Positions 8,017 to 17,764 of a stretch of 64,000 nt of DNA are shown here, one piece after another. A program made the translations under genes and the position numbers. Below the pieces are notes generated by a model. The model worked only from the letters and a program-made list of their open reading frames with translations, did not search any database and was not told where the DNA came from. The stretch comes from Methylocystis sp. L43 (GTDB lineage Bacteria; Pseudomonadota; Alphaproteobacteria; Rhizobiales; Beijerinckiaceae), in assembly GCF_015709525.1 (NCBI RefSeq), contig NZ_JADNRA010000029.1, positions 62,001-126,000 of the forward strand. Direction: 5' to 3'. The first letter of the stretch is position 1; each line of letters starts with the position of its first letter.

Positions 8017-9063
8017 TCAGGCCGTTTGCCGGGTCGAAGCCCCGCGCCGCCCGCCCGACAAAATCTCCGCCACCCATTGGGTCGATGGGAACTGTTCGAA
8101 AATCGTCAGAGCTGCGATCGAAAGCGGGACGCCGAGAAACGCTCCAAGGGCGCCCCATAGGAAAGTCCACAGAACAATCGAAAAGAGCACAATCGGAGGG
8201 GAGATCGAGAGAGCCGATCCCGAAAACACCGGCTCCAGATAGCTCCCAATGATGAACTGGATGACCGTCACGCCCAAAAAAACGAGCAAGGGCGCTTCAA
8301 AGGTTCCGAACTGAACGAAGGCGAAAAGCGGCAGAAGCGCCGTGACGATGAAGGAGCCGACGTAGGGCAGGTAGTTTAGCGCAAAGGCGAGCACGCCCCA
8401 TGCGCCGGCCATTTCCAGATTCATGAATTGAGCAAATCCCCATACCGCGAGACCTGTCACGATGCTGGCGATCGTCCGAACGAACATATAGGTGCGAAAT
8501 TTTTCGCCGATCTTCCTGCCGCTTTCAACCAGGCGCCGGCTTGTCTCCTGATTTTCCAGCGCTGCAATTCGGGACTGAAACGCATCGGTCTCCGCTAGTC
8601 CCAAAATCACATAGACGAGCACGATGACCGCGAAGGCGAGAACTGTGTTCACTCTCACGGCAAGCATGTGAAGAAGTCTGATCAGCGACGCGGTGTTGAA
8701 ATGTTCCGCAAAGAGCGTGAAGACGAAAATGTCATGCTCTTCGAGCCACGATGTCGATGTCATCGCCGTTTCCTGAATGCGGTCGAGATTCTGTCTGACC
8801 CATTCCAGCACCTCATGGCCGCCCCAGGCGATCAGAGAAAAAAGCGCAAGAATCACGGCGGCGGCAATCACGACCGTCGCGGTCAAAGCAATGGCCTTCC
8901 CCAGTTTTGGCTGCAGCGCCTTTTGCAGGGGCCAGGCAATCGCGATAATGAAGACGGCGAAGGCCACGGGCTCAAGGACCGCTTGTCCGAGCTTGCAGGC
9001 GGTTAGACCGATAAAGAGGATTACGGTAACGGAAGTCACGCTCGTGATGCGACTTTTTTCCAT
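8017..9063 (-). CDS. AI-2E family transporter (permease), second copy
   Basis: 348 aa with the same architecture as the gene at 1926: two N-terminal helices, a helix near 65-90, a soluble loop (90-140), then a helical block with NYLPYVGSFIVTAL near residue 235 matching the family signature. The sequence is clearly different from the first copy, so it is an old paralogue and not a recent duplication. Substrate unknown. The start ATG at 9063 is the most upstream in frame, preceded by AGGATC. Confidence 0.85.
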   Translation of the reverse strand: MEKSRITSVTSVTVILFIGLTACKLGQAVLEPVAFAVFIIAIAWPLQKALQPKLGKAIALTATVVIAAAVILALFSLIAWGGHEVLEWVRQNLDRIQETAMTSTSWLEEHDIFVFTLFAEHFNTASLIRLLHMLAVRVNTVLAFAVIVLVYVILGLAETDAFQSRIAALENQETSRRLVESGRKIGEKFRTYMFVRTIASIVTGLAVWGFAQFMNLEMAGAWGVLAFALNYLPYVGSFIVTALLPLFAFVQFGTFEAPLLVFLGVTVIQFIIGSYLEPVFSGSALSISPPIVLFSIVLWTFLWGALGAFLGVPLSIAALTIFEQFPSTQWVAEILSGGRRGASTRQTA

Positions 9064-9476
9064 AGTGATCCTCTTGCCATCAGACGCTTGGTAGGTCGTT
9101 AAAGACGATAAGGCAGCGAGCGGCGTGATTTATTTGAGGCGTGGCTGATCTGACGGTTAAGTTTATGAGAGGGCTAGTTGGCGTTGCAAGGGACCGTTTG
9201 GAATGGCGCGCGGCCGATCGCTGCGCGGGGAGACCAATCGAACCGGCGCGGCAAGATAACTGACAAGCCAGGGTGAACCGGCGGCGAAACCGCCTGCCCT
9301 GTCTTGCTGGTCACGCGCCAAATCTCTCGATCTGGCGGAGCGCGCTTTCGCAGGGTCAACCCTTGGCGGAAGCCCGTGTACACGGGCAGCGCCACCGGCA
9401 AATGGAACGTAAGGCGGCGATCGAGTAAAAGGACGCCCAGTTCGATCTTAGCAGACTTGGAAGCAGGATACGGCCA
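9064..9476. other. divergent intergenic region
   Basis: 413 bp between the minus-strand permease and the plus-strand binding-protein gene. Only shadow frames. It should hold two divergent promoters; I could not fix -35/-10 elements with confidence. Confidence 0.4.
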
Positions 9477-10751
9477 ATGGCCCTCGACACTCGCAGCGCG
9501 TGGAAAGGCTTTATCGCAGTCGCTATCGCCGCCGCGATGGTATTCGCCGCGACGATGTTCCTTTTCAGGGCGGAAAGCGCGCCGATCAAGGTCGGAATCC
9601 TGCATTCGCGCACTGGGCCGATGGCGATTAGCGAAAATTCAATGGTCGACGCGGAGCTGCTCGCGATTGAGGAGATCAATGCGAAGGGCGGCTTACTGGG
9701 GCGCAAGATTCAGCCCATCATCGCCGACGGCAAATCCGATTGGCCGACCTTCGCGAAAGAGGCCGAGCGGCTGATCACCGAGGAACACGTATCCGTGATC
9801 TTCGGATGCTGGACCTCCGCAAGCCGTAAGACGGTCGCGCCCATTATCGAAAAATACGGTCAGCTCTTGGTTTACCCAATGGCCTATGAGGGACTCGAAC
9901 AGTCGCCCAACATTATCTACACGGGCGCGGCGCCCAATCAGCAGGTCATTCCGGCGATCAAATGGAGCCTCGATCACATTGGCAAAAAATTCTATCTGAT
10001 CGGCTCGGATTATGTTTGGCCGCACAGCATCAACGAAATTATGAAGGACACGATCCGCGCGCTTGGCGCGGAGCTTGTGGGCGAAGACTATATTTTCTTC
10101 GGAAGCGCCAACGTCTCTCGGGCGGTCCAAAAAATTAAGCTGGCGCAGCCGGACGTTATTATCAGTTCGGTCGTGGGCGATTCCAACAAGGCGTTCTATC
10201 AGGCGCTGACCGACGCTGGGCTTTCCGCTGACAAGGCGCCGGTTGTCTCCGTCAGCATCGGCGAGGAAGAGCTTCGCAGCCTACCGATTGCGAGCCTCCA
10301 AGGCCATTACAGCGCCTGGAGCTATTTCGAGGCGATCAAGAAGCCGGCGAACGAGCGGTTCATTCGCGCCTTTCGAGAAAGATATGGCGCCAACCGTGTG
10401 ACGGGCGACGTTATTGCGACCTCATACTTCAGCGTCATCTTATGGGCAAAGGCGGTCGAGGAGGCGCAGTCCTTCGACGTACAGAGGGTCAAACGCACCA
10501 TGCTGACCGAGACCCTCGATGCGCCCGAAGGTCTGGTGTCGGTTGATCCTTACACGCAGCATACTTGGCGGTCTTTCTCTGTCGGTAAAATTCAAACTGA
10601 TGGCCGGATCGAGCTTGTCTGGACGATTGATCGTCCGATCCGTCCCGTGCCCTATCCGCCGACTCGCACGAAAGCCGAGTGGGAGGAATTTCTTGCCGCC
10701 TTGTACAACCGATGGGGCGGCAGATGGGCGAATCCGACAGAGGCGGACTGA
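9477..10751 (+). CDS. periplasmic urea/short-chain-amide-type binding protein (UrtA/AmiC-like receptor)
   Basis: 424 aa. An N-terminal hydrophobic segment (about 10-30) exports or anchors it. The rest is a type-I periplasmic binding fold of the UrtA/AmiC/FmdD group: IKVGILHSRTGPMAISE at about 40, EINAKGGLLGRKI, FGCWTSASRK near 115, then YPMAYEGLEQSPNI and GAAPNQQ. No ABC permease or ATPase genes follow. The next gene, 3 nt downstream, is a sensor kinase, so this protein is more likely the ligand sensor of a signalling system than a transporter component. The ligand is inferred only from the family (urea, amides or related small molecules). Confidence 0.85.
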   Translation: MALDTRSAWKGFIAVAIAAAMVFAATMFLFRAESAPIKVGILHSRTGPMAISENSMVDAELLAIEEINAKGGLLGRKIQPIIADGKSDWPTFAKEAERLITEEHVSVIFGCWTSASRKTVAPIIEKYGQLLVYPMAYEGLEQSPNIIYTGAAPNQQVIPAIKWSLDHIGKKFYLIGSDYVWPHSINEIMKDTIRALGAELVGEDYIFFGSANVSRAVQKIKLAQPDVIISSVVGDSNKAFYQALTDAGLSADKAPVVSVSIGEEELRSLPIASLQGHYSAWSYFEAIKKPANERFIRAFRERYGANRVTGDVIATSYFSVILWAKAVEEAQSFDVQRVKRTMLTETLDAPEGLVSVDPYTQHTWRSFSVGKIQTDGRIELVWTIDRPIRPVPYPPTRTKAEWEEFLAALYNRWGGRWANPTEAD

Positions 10752-10754
10752 TCG

Positions 10755-13526
10755 ATGAAGCTTCCCAGGCTCGATTTCCTCCGGCGCTCCATCGGCGCCA
10801 AGATCATCTTCTGGTTCCTTGCGATCAATATCGTCTCCTGCGGCCTCCTCGCCTGGCGAACCTATGACATCTCGCGAGAGTCTCTCGAGCAGGCGATTCA
10901 GACGTCGTTGCAGGTTGTCGCCAAGAAGAAAGTGGAGCAGCTGGAGACTCTGACGCTTGAGAAAATCAGAAGCGTCGAATCTCTGATGCACAGCGCCTCA
11001 ATTGGCGAGGCCACTCGGGAATTTTCTGAAGCCATAAGGACGAGCGGAAGAGACTCCGAGTCCTATCGCCAAGCTGTCACGAAACACGGCCCGGTTCTCA
11101 AGCGTTTTTCCGACACGTTCAACTATGTCAACTGCGCGATTGTCTCGCCCGAAGGCTTCACGCTTTTCGAGCAATCGGACCCTGCCCTTTTCAACCCAAA
11201 TTCGCTCGGCGGGCCGCTCAAGGGAACGGAGCTTTCGGACACGATTAATCGCGCGCGCACATTGCTGCAGGCCGAAATTTCGGCGTTTCAGATCTATCCG
11301 GGGCTGAAAGAGCCTGCCGCCTTTATTGCGGGTCCTGTTCTGGAAAACGGCGTCGTGATTGGCGTCGTCGTCTTCCAGCTCGATAACCAGGAGCTTTACA
11401 GCCTCATCAACGACTACACAGGTCTCGGCGAGACAGGAGAGGTGCTGGTCGCCGCCCGCTTCGATCAGGGCCAAATGGTCGTGGTCAACCCGCTGCGGAA
11501 CGACGCTTCCAAGGCTTTCAGCATCAGGGCGCCGCTCGATGGCAGCGCTTTTCCTGCGCTCGCTCGGGCGCTCGCCGGCGTCCACGGCTCAGGCCTCTTC
11601 GATGACCGCCTGAACAGGCCCGTCGTCGCCTCGTGGACCTATGTTCCGTCGTTTCGTTGGGGCATGGTCGTACAGCAGCGCACGAAGGAGGCCTTCGCGC
11701 TCACCAGCGCGCAGAAGGAGGCGACGCTCTGGCTGCTGTTCTTCATGATTCCGCCGATTATCGCTCTGGCCATGGGCGTCGCGCGCACGATCACCAAGCC
11801 GATCAAGACCGCTGTCGGCGTCGCCGAGAAGGTCGCCGCGGGGGATCTCGACGCAAATTTCGAGATTGGCAGCCGAGACGAAACGGGTCTCCTGCTGAGG
11901 GCGATCCGCTCCATGACCGTCGAACTCCGCGGACTTTACGACTCCATGGAGGAAAAGATCCGGGCGCGCACGCGCGAACTTCAGCTCGCTAACGAGGAAT
12001 TGTCCGTCGCGCGGGTGGCGGCCGAGGAAGCCAGCAAGACAAAAAGCGCCTTTCTGGCAAACATGAGCCATGAGCTGCGCACGCCGCTCAACGCGATCAT
12101 TGGTTATAGCGAGATGCTTCAGGAGAACGCGCTCGACAATGGCGATCCAGAGCCGATCGAGGACCTGAAGAGGATCGAGAGCGCGGGCCGGCACCTGCTT
12201 GGCCTGATCAACGATATTCTCGATCTTTCCAAGATCGAAGCTGGAAAGATGGACGTCTTCATCGAGCGGGTGGAGATCAGACCGCTCGTGGGTGAGGTCC
12301 TGTCGATCGTTCAGCCCCTCGCCGACAAGAACGGCAATGCGCTTGAGCTCTGCTGCCCCGACGACGTTGGCGGCTTTCTGTCCGACGAAACGAAGGTCAA
12401 GCAGTGCCTGCTCAATCTCATGAGCAATGCAAACAAGTTCACGAGCCATGGAAAAGTCGCTCTGACCGTCGAGCGCGACGCCGACGCTTCCGTGGTTTTC
12501 CGCGTGTCCGATACGGGGCTCGGCATGACGCAGGAGCAGCTTGCCCGACTGTTCCAGGCCTTCACGCAAGCGGACGCCTCGACCACGAAGCGTTTCGGAG
12601 GGACGGGGCTGGGGCTTGCGATCACCAAGCATTTTTGTGCGGCGCTCGGCGGCGATATCTCCGTTGAGAGCGCGTTGGGCGCAGGCGCGACCTTCACGAT
12701 CAGGCTTCCGGACCGGCAGGAGGTCCTGGCGCCGAAAAAATCGGTCGAGCCGACTTCCTCCCGGCCACTCCTGACGATCCTGGTCGTCGACGACGACGCG
12801 ACGGCGCGCGACCTGCTCACACGAACTTTGGAGAACAAGGGCTATCACGTCATCGCCGCCCGTCACGGGCTGGAAGCGCTGGCCCTGGCGAGACAGCACA
12901 GGCCGAATGCGATCACGCTCGATGTGATGATGCCCCAGCTCGACGGCTGGAGCGTGCTCAGGCAGCTCAAGGAGGATGACGAGTTGCGGAACATCCCCGT
13001 CATCATGGTGACGATTCTCAACGAGCGCGCTCTGGCGATTCCGCTCGGGGCGGCGGAGCTTTTGACAAAGCCCATCGACCGTCAGCGCCTGACGGCCTTG
13101 ATGAGGCAATATTGCGGGGTCTCGAGCGAAACGACGGTGCTCATCATCGAGGACGACTCCGCGACGCGCGAGCTTCTTTGCCGCTGCGTTTCGGGCGCTG
13201 GCTACACGGCCGAAGCCACGATCAACGGGCGGGACGGGCTCGACTGGATCGCCGAGAACCCGGCGCCGGACCTGATCCTTCTCGACCTGATGATGCCAAA
13301 TCTCGATGGGTTCGGTTTCTTGCGAGAATTGCGTAAGCGGCGCGCCTATGACCATTTGCCGGTCATCATCGTCACGGCGAAAGATCTCAGCGAAGAGGAT
13401 ATTCGCAAGCTGAAAGAATTCAGGGCCGACATCATCACGAAGGACCATGACTATCTTGAGGAGCTGGTGACGATTATGCGTCAGTGCCTCAATCCCAGCG
13501 CGGCGGACGCCGTCCAAGCGCATTGA
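10755..13526 (+). CDS. hybrid histidine kinase: extracytoplasmic sensor, HAMP, HisKA, HATPase, two receivers
   Basis: 923 aa. Order: TM helix (about 17-35), periplasmic cache-like sensor (about 40-320), second TM (about 325-345), HAMP (345-400), coiled coil, HisKA with [16 protein letters not shown] (phospho-His near 438), HATPase with DTGLGM and GGTGLGLAI, receiver 1 ([10 protein letters not shown]; acceptor Asp in [10 protein letters not shown]) and receiver 2 ([10 protein letters not shown]; acceptor in [10 protein letters not shown]). Both receivers keep the acidic pair and phospho-acceptor. Receiver 1 ends with the Lys-Pro motif (TKP), while receiver 2 has TKDH instead. It probably reads the ligand state of the upstream binding protein and passes phosphate to the response regulator at 13544 and/or the receiver-cyclase at 14095. 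Confidence 0.93.
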   Translation: MKLPRLDFLRRSIGAKIIFWFLAINIVSCGLLAWRTYDISRESLEQAIQTSLQVVAKKKVEQLETLTLEKIRSVESLMHSASIGEATREFSEAIRTSGRDSESYRQAVTKHGPVLKRFSDTFNYVNCAIVSPEGFTLFEQSDPALFNPNSLGGPLKGTELSDTINRARTLLQAEISAFQIYPGLKEPAAFIAGPVLENGVVIGVVVFQLDNQELYSLINDYTGLGETGEVLVAARFDQGQMVVVNPLRNDASKAFSIRAPLDGSAFPALARALAGVHGSGLFDDRLNRPVVASWTYVPSFRWGMVVQQRTKEAFALTSAQKEATLWLLFFMIPPIIALAMGVARTITKPIKTAVGVAEKVAAGDLDANFEIGSRDETGLLLRAIRSMTVELRGLYDSMEEKIRARTRELQLANEELSVARVAAEEASKTKSAFLANMSHELRTPLNAIIGYSEMLQENALDNGDPEPIEDLKRIESAGRHLLGLINDILDLSKIEAGKMDVFIERVEIRPLVGEVLSIVQPLADKNGNALELCCPDDVGGFLSDETKVKQCLLNLMSNANKFTSHGKVALTVERDADASVVFRVSDTGLGMTQEQLARLFQAFTQADASTTKRFGGTGLGLAITKHFCAALGGDISVESALGAGATFTIRLPDRQEVLAPKKSVEPTSSRPLLTILVVDDDATARDLLTRTLENKGYHVIAARHGLEALALARQHRPNAITLDVMMPQLDGWSVLRQLKEDDELRNIPVIMVTILNERALAIPLGAAELLTKPIDRQRLTALMRQYCGVSSETTVLIIEDDSATRELLCRCVSGAGYTAEATINGRDGLDWIAENPAPDLILLDLMMPNLDGFGFLRELRKRRAYDHLPVIIVTAKDLSEEDIRKLKEFRADIITKDHDYLEELVTIMRQCLNPSAADAVQAH

Positions 13527-13543
13527 CATCGGAGACAGGGTCG

Positions 13544-13915
13544 GTGGTGAAGATTTTGCTTGTCGAAGATAATGAGATGAACCGGGATATGCTGTCGCGG
13601 CGCCTCAGGCGCAATGGCTATGAAGTCGTGATCGCCATAGACGGCCAACAAGGGGTCGACATGGCCGCCGCCGAATCGCCCGATCTCATCCTGATGGACA
13701 TGAGCCTGCCGGTCATCGATGGCTGGGAGGCGGCTCGCCGGGTCAGAGAAAACGAAGCGACGCGCAGGATTCCGGTCATCGCCCTCACCGCCCATGCGAT
13801 GGCGGGGGACCGGGAGAAGGCGATCGAAGCCGGCTGCGACGACTATGACACGAAACCTGTCGAGATCACGCGACTTCTGGGCAAGATCACGGCCCTGATT
13901 CAATCTGGCGCTTAG
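13544..13915 (+). CDS. single-domain response regulator (receiver only, CheY/DivK-like)
   Basis: The start chosen is GTG 13544 (GGAGACAGGG upstream), which gives 123 aa beginning VVKILLVEDNEMNRD; a longer frame from 13484 overlaps the kinase C-terminus. Receiver landmarks: the Glu-Asp pair in VEDN, phospho-acceptor Asp in LILMDMSLPVIDGWEA, Thr in ALTAHAM and Lys in YDTKPVE. No output domain, so it acts by phosphotransfer or protein interaction. It starts 17 nt after the hybrid kinase and 180 nt before the receiver-cyclase, consistent with one signalling unit. Confidence 0.9.
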   Translation: MVKILLVEDNEMNRDMLSRRLRRNGYEVVIAIDGQQGVDMAAAESPDLILMDMSLPVIDGWEAARRVRENEATRRIPVIALTAHAMAGDREKAIEAGCDDYDTKPVEITRLLGKITALIQSGA

Positions 13916-14094
13916 CATCGTCTGATCGATTGTCGTCTAGAAGTCTATGTCTCCAGCGATGCGCGGCCGCGATCCTGTAGCCGTCGTCGCACAGCGAACT
14001 CTGGCGCCCCACCGGTTGAAACATTTATGAGAAATACGAGTCATGCATCTTGGACGGCGGGCGTTGGCGCATTCCGGCTTTCTGGGAAAATAAG

Positions 14095-15717
14095 ATGACG
14101 TCGCATGACTTTCGGCCGTCCGCCGACAGGAGCGATCGCGCGCTGCTTGCTTATGTGCAGCAGGAGCTGAGCGCACCTGCAGAGGCGATTGCGGGCTATG
14201 CGGAAATTTTGCTGGACGAGGCCGAAAGGAACGGTCACGGGGAATTTCGCGACGACCTCGAGAAAATCCACGCCGCCAGCCGTTCGCTGATTGATGTTAT
14301 CGCGTCACTCGTCAGTCGGTCGCGCGCGCCGACGCGCGGGCCAGGCGAGGATTCCGAGGACTATCGTCGCCATTTGCGGCACGATCTGCGCACGCCCATC
14401 AACGCCATCAAGGGATATGGTGAGATGCTGCGGGAAGACGCAGCGGGCGTCGACGGCGCGCAGGCGCTGGTCTCGGACCTCGATCGACTTCTGGAGGAAG
14501 CGTCGCGCCTGCTTGAGCGTATCGACGGCCTGGTCAGTTTTTCACTCCCCGAAACCGAGGCGGCGACGGACGCCGAAGTCGGCTCGGGACCGGTCTCCGC
14601 CATGGTCGCACATCGCTTCGTCGCTTCTGTCCAGCCGATCTCAGAAGCCGAAGCCGACAGTCTCGCCGTACAGCCGAGCCGCATTCTCGTGGTCGACGAC
14701 AACCCGTCCAATCGCGAGCTCCTGAAGCGCCGTCTGGAACGACAGGGCCACTCTGTCGCGCTGGCTGAAAATGGGTCTTGCTCGCTGGAGATGTTGAGGG
14801 AGGCGCCCTTCGATCTCATTCTCCTCGATCTGCTGATGCCGGATATCAGCGGCTTCGATGTTCTTTCGATCCTCAAGTCGGATCCTGCCTTGAGCGACAT
14901 CCCCGTCATCGTGATATCGGCGTTGAACGAGATCGACTCCATCGTCAGATGCATCCAGGCGGGCGCCGAAGATTATCTCGCGAAGCCTTTCGATCCGGTG
15001 CTTCTTCGCGCACGCATCGGATCGTCCCTGGAGAAAAAACATCTACGGGACCGAGAGCGCGAGGCGCTCGACGCGCTGCGCATCGAAAAAGAGCGCTCCG
15101 AGCAGCTTCTCCTCAATATTCTTCCGGCGCCGATCATCGCGCGTCTGAAGAGCGGCGAAACGGTCATCGCGGATCATGTCCACGACGTCACGATTCTGTT
15201 CGCGGATTTCGTCGGCTTCACCGAGCTCTCCTCCAAGTTGCCGGCTCCGGAACTTGTCGGCGTATTGGGACGCGTTTTCTCGGCGTTTGACGGGCTCGCG
15301 CTCAAATTTGGCGTCGAGAAGATCAAGACGATTGGCGACGCGTACATGGTCGCCTGCGGGCTCTTCGGCGATCGGGACGATCACGCGCACGCCGTCGCGG
15401 ACATGGCGTTGGCCATGGCCGAAACACTGGACAGTCTCAACGAGACATTGCCGACGCCGCTCGAGATCAGGATGGGCATAAACTCCGGCGACGTCGTCGC
15501 GGGCGTCATCGGCGCGCACAAGTTCGTTTACGATATCTGGGGCGATGCGGTGAACATCGCGAGCCGACTGGAGTCGAGCAGCCTGCCCGGCCGCATCCAG
15601 GTTTCGGGATCGACCTATAAACATCTGGGCAGGGACTTCATTTTGGCGCCGCGTGACGGCCTCGAAATCAAGGGCAAAGGCGCCACGGAAGCCTTTTTTC
15701 TGACCGGGAGAAGGTAG
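14095..15717 (+). CDS. tandem DHp-like / receiver / class III adenylate cyclase
   Basis: 540 aa from ATG 14095 (a 15-codon longer start exists at 14050). Two consecutive HisKA-like helical hairpins come first: one with a degenerate H box (QQELSAPAEAIAGYAEIL, no His) and one with RHDLRTPINAIKGYGEML that keeps the His. No HATPase follows. Then comes a full receiver (VVDDNPSNRE; acceptor in LLDLLMPDISGFD; AKPFD) and a coiled segment. The C-terminal cyclase domain has metal Asp in ILFADFVGFTELS and in KTIGDAYMVACG. The Lys of EKIKTIGD and Asp of YDIWGDAVN are the pattern of ATP- not GTP-specific cyclases. Predicted to make cAMP under phosphorylation control from the upstream kinase. Confidence 0.88.
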   Translation: MTSHDFRPSADRSDRALLAYVQQELSAPAEAIAGYAEILLDEAERNGHGEFRDDLEKIHAASRSLIDVIASLVSRSRAPTRGPGEDSEDYRRHLRHDLRTPINAIKGYGEMLREDAAGVDGAQALVSDLDRLLEEASRLLERIDGLVSFSLPETEAATDAEVGSGPVSAMVAHRFVASVQPISEAEADSLAVQPSRILVVDDNPSNRELLKRRLERQGHSVALAENGSCSLEMLREAPFDLILLDLLMPDISGFDVLSILKSDPALSDIPVIVISALNEIDSIVRCIQAGAEDYLAKPFDPVLLRARIGSSLEKKHLRDREREALDALRIEKERSEQLLLNILPAPIIARLKSGETVIADHVHDVTILFADFVGFTELSSKLPAPELVGVLGRVFSAFDGLALKFGVEKIKTIGDAYMVACGLFGDRDDHAHAVADMALAMAETLDSLNETLPTPLEIRMGINSGDVVAGVIGAHKFVYDIWGDAVNIASRLESSSLPGRIQVSGSTYKHLGRDFILAPRDGLEIKGKGATEAFFLTGRR

Positions 15718-15759
15718 GGCAGCTTCCCGGTTGCACTATAAGTTTGTGGGGCTGGCGCG

Positions 15760-17385
15760 TCACACTTCTCGATAGAGCAGAAGCAAGAGGCCCGATAAGA
15801 TGAATGCGACGGGCCAAACATAACCAGCAACGCGACCCGCGGAGCTGTCCGATAAACGTATTTCCAGCCAGCGCGCGCTCGCGGAGACAACCCCGAGCAA
15901 CGCGATAGGCGTATGACTGATCGCGACCAGAACCTCGTCCTTGCCCTCCGTGTGTCCATAGTGCGTCAACAGAAACGCCGCCGCTGCGCCGGTCGTTATC
16001 GGGAAGACGAAGGCGGGCCAGTCCGACTTGAAGCGGCCGCGTCGTACCTGCCATTCGAATATCGCAAAGGTCGCAATAAGGACCACAATGACTTTGTGTT
16101 GGACGATCTGAGGATCACGAAGGCTCTCGAAGAACCCGATGGGTCCGAGGGGCCATGCGGTTTCATCGGCGCGAACCATCAGAATGCCGCCAAGCAACAA
16201 GAATAACAAAGGCCAGTTACGCGCCGCCGACGCGGTTTGGCGATGGCGCTCCAGCAAGGCGAAAAAGCCCATGAGGACAACAAAAACGCCTGCCAAATGA
16301 TGATTCATCTCCGCCCAGGCGATGTCCGCCGGGCTGGGTGGGCTGGGCGTTGCTGGTTCGCCTACGCTGGAGACGTCAGCGGGCGTTTGCGCAGCGGACA
16401 ACTCGGCATACGCTGGACTATGGAAACTCGGCCAGCGCGGGGCGAACCGCGCCGTGATCTCGGACAGGCTCGTGCGCTCCGCGCCGCCGTCCGTTGGGAG
16501 CGACGCGGACGCGAGCGCGGCGGCGCAAAACAGCGCAACGAGACCCAGTCCCACCTCCACCTCAGAGAAACGCAATAATCTTCTGATCGGCGTGGAAGAA
16601 ATCCGCCACAATCTGCGCGTTGTTGAAAGATTTGCGGCGGCAAAGCAAAGCAGGCCAAACAGCAGCACGAATTTGGTGCTGAGCAGCATTCCGTAATTCG
16701 TTTCATACAACGCGCTGACATCCGACGTGTGGCGCGTCATCATCAAGAGGCCGGCAGCAATCAACGCTCCCACGGACCACATGGCGTTCCGCGAGAATTT
16801 GGAGGCGATCAATCGCCGCGCCTCGCCGCTCTTCGTCATTCCGAGTGCGACCAACAAGAACGGAATGCCGCCGATCCAGATCGCCGCTGCAAGCAGATGC
16901 ACAATCTCGGTCGTCACCAGCAACGCCGAGGCGACGGGGCGGCTCGCGGCATGTGTCACGCCCACATGCGCACAAACCAGCAGCAACGCTAAAGCAACTG
17001 CGCCCCCCCTCCACATGAAAAAGGCGCCGGCGCCGAGGCGGACGTAAAGCGCCAGTGCGCCCGACAGGATCATGGCGATGAAATGACTGACGACGGCGTC
17101 GGCGCTGGCTGCGACCGCAAAGTCCACTTGCAACGTTCCGACGAGCATCGCGGTCAGCACGCCCACGGCAACGATCTCGCCCAAGACCGAAGCACAGCAG
17201 CTCCAAAAAATGATGCGAAGGCAACGTCGCGCAATTGGCGCCTCTGCGGCGTCTAGTTTCCCTTCAAGAGGGGACAGAACGAGCGTCAGAAACGCTACGC
17301 CACCGACGATGATCGCTTGCGTCGCGAGGAGATAGGCGCGCAGCACGAGATCCAAGAAACCGTACAGCGCGATGAAAGATTGCAT
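15760..17385 (-). CDS. copD: CopD-family copper membrane protein with extra C-terminal membrane domain
   Basis: 541 aa, much longer than the usual roughly 300-aa CopD. The N-terminal half (about 1-320) has the CopD pattern of eight or so helices, including EIVHLLAAAIWIGGIPFLL. After a Pro/Ser/Ala linker (about 325-355) a second membrane domain carries conserved-looking metal-ligand candidates: His362-His363 (EMNHHLAG), His430 (VQHKVIV) and HYGH at 475-478. CopD takes copper across the inner membrane with periplasmic CopC, whose gene ends 2 nt upstream. The extra domain may bind copper or heme; I do not recognise it. Confidence 0.85.
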   Translation of the reverse strand: MQSFIALYGFLDLVLRAYLLATQAIIVGGVAFLTLVLSPLEGKLDAAEAPIARRCLRIIFWSCCASVLGEIVAVGVLTAMLVGTLQVDFAVAASADAVVSHFIAMILSGALALYVRLGAGAFFMWRGGAVALALLLVCAHVGVTHAASRPVASALLVTTEIVHLLAAAIWIGGIPFLLVALGMTKSGEARRLIASKFSRNAMWSVGALIAAGLLMMTRHTSDVSALYETNYGMLLSTKFVLLFGLLCFAAANLSTTRRLWRISSTPIRRLLRFSEVEVGLGLVALFCAAALASASLPTDGGAERTSLSEITARFAPRWPSFHSPAYAELSAAQTPADVSSVGEPATPSPPSPADIAWAEMNHHLAGVFVVLMGFFALLERHRQTASAARNWPLLFLLLGGILMVRADETAWPLGPIGFFESLRDPQIVQHKVIVVLIATFAIFEWQVRRGRFKSDWPAFVFPITTGAAAAFLLTHYGHTEGKDEVLVAISHTPIALLGVVSASARWLEIRLSDSSAGRVAGYVWPVAFILSGLLLLLYREV

Positions 17386-17387
17386 TA

Positions 17388-17756
17388 TCAGCGTTCCACG
17401 CGAAAATTGAGCTTGCCTTGCGTCAGGTGGCCGTCAAGGCTCAGTATCTGCCACTCGAGCGTGTACGCGCCCGAACGCAAATCCGGCGCTCTCGCTTTTA
17501 GTCCTTCGGATACTGGGCTCGTTTCGAGAGGCTGAACGACGCCTGGATCTGCGGCCTTGAGAAGCGTGAGTCGCGAAAGCTTCGAGTCAATACGGCTATT
17601 GAACCGAAGTTGGATGACGACTTCTCCGCTTGGAACCGTTTCGCCATCGCGAGGCGAAGCTGAGACGAGAGCCGCATGCGCGAGGCAGGGAGCGCGCACA
17701 AGCGCGAACGGGAGGATGAGTGACAGAAGAAAGGCTAATTTTTTCCGTGAGATCAT
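17388..17756 (-). CDS. copC: periplasmic copper-binding protein CopC
   Basis: 122 aa. Signal peptide (about 1-26) ending CLA-HAALVSASP, so the mature protein would start with the His that is the N-terminal Cu(II) ligand in CopC. The beta-sandwich carries the family end motif LSLDGHLTQGKLNFRV, with the Asp and His of the Cu(II) site. No Met-rich Cu(I) loop is evident, as in Cu(II)-only CopC proteins. Its ribosome-binding sequence AGGG overlaps the end of the small upstream frame. It is followed 2 nt later by copD, suggesting one transcript. Confidence 0.9.
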   Translation of the reverse strand: MISRKKLAFLLSLILPFALVRAPCLAHAALVSASPRDGETVPSGEVVIQLRFNSRIDSKLSRLTLLKAADPGVVQPLETSPVSEGLKARAPDLRSGAYTLEWQILSLDGHLTQGKLNFRVER

Positions 17757-17764
17757 CGTGAGCC

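Noticed and set aside
11589-13529. 646-codon minus-strand frame opposite the hybrid kinase
   Set aside because: Antisense shadow; the plus strand encodes well-formed HisKA, HATPase and receiver domains.
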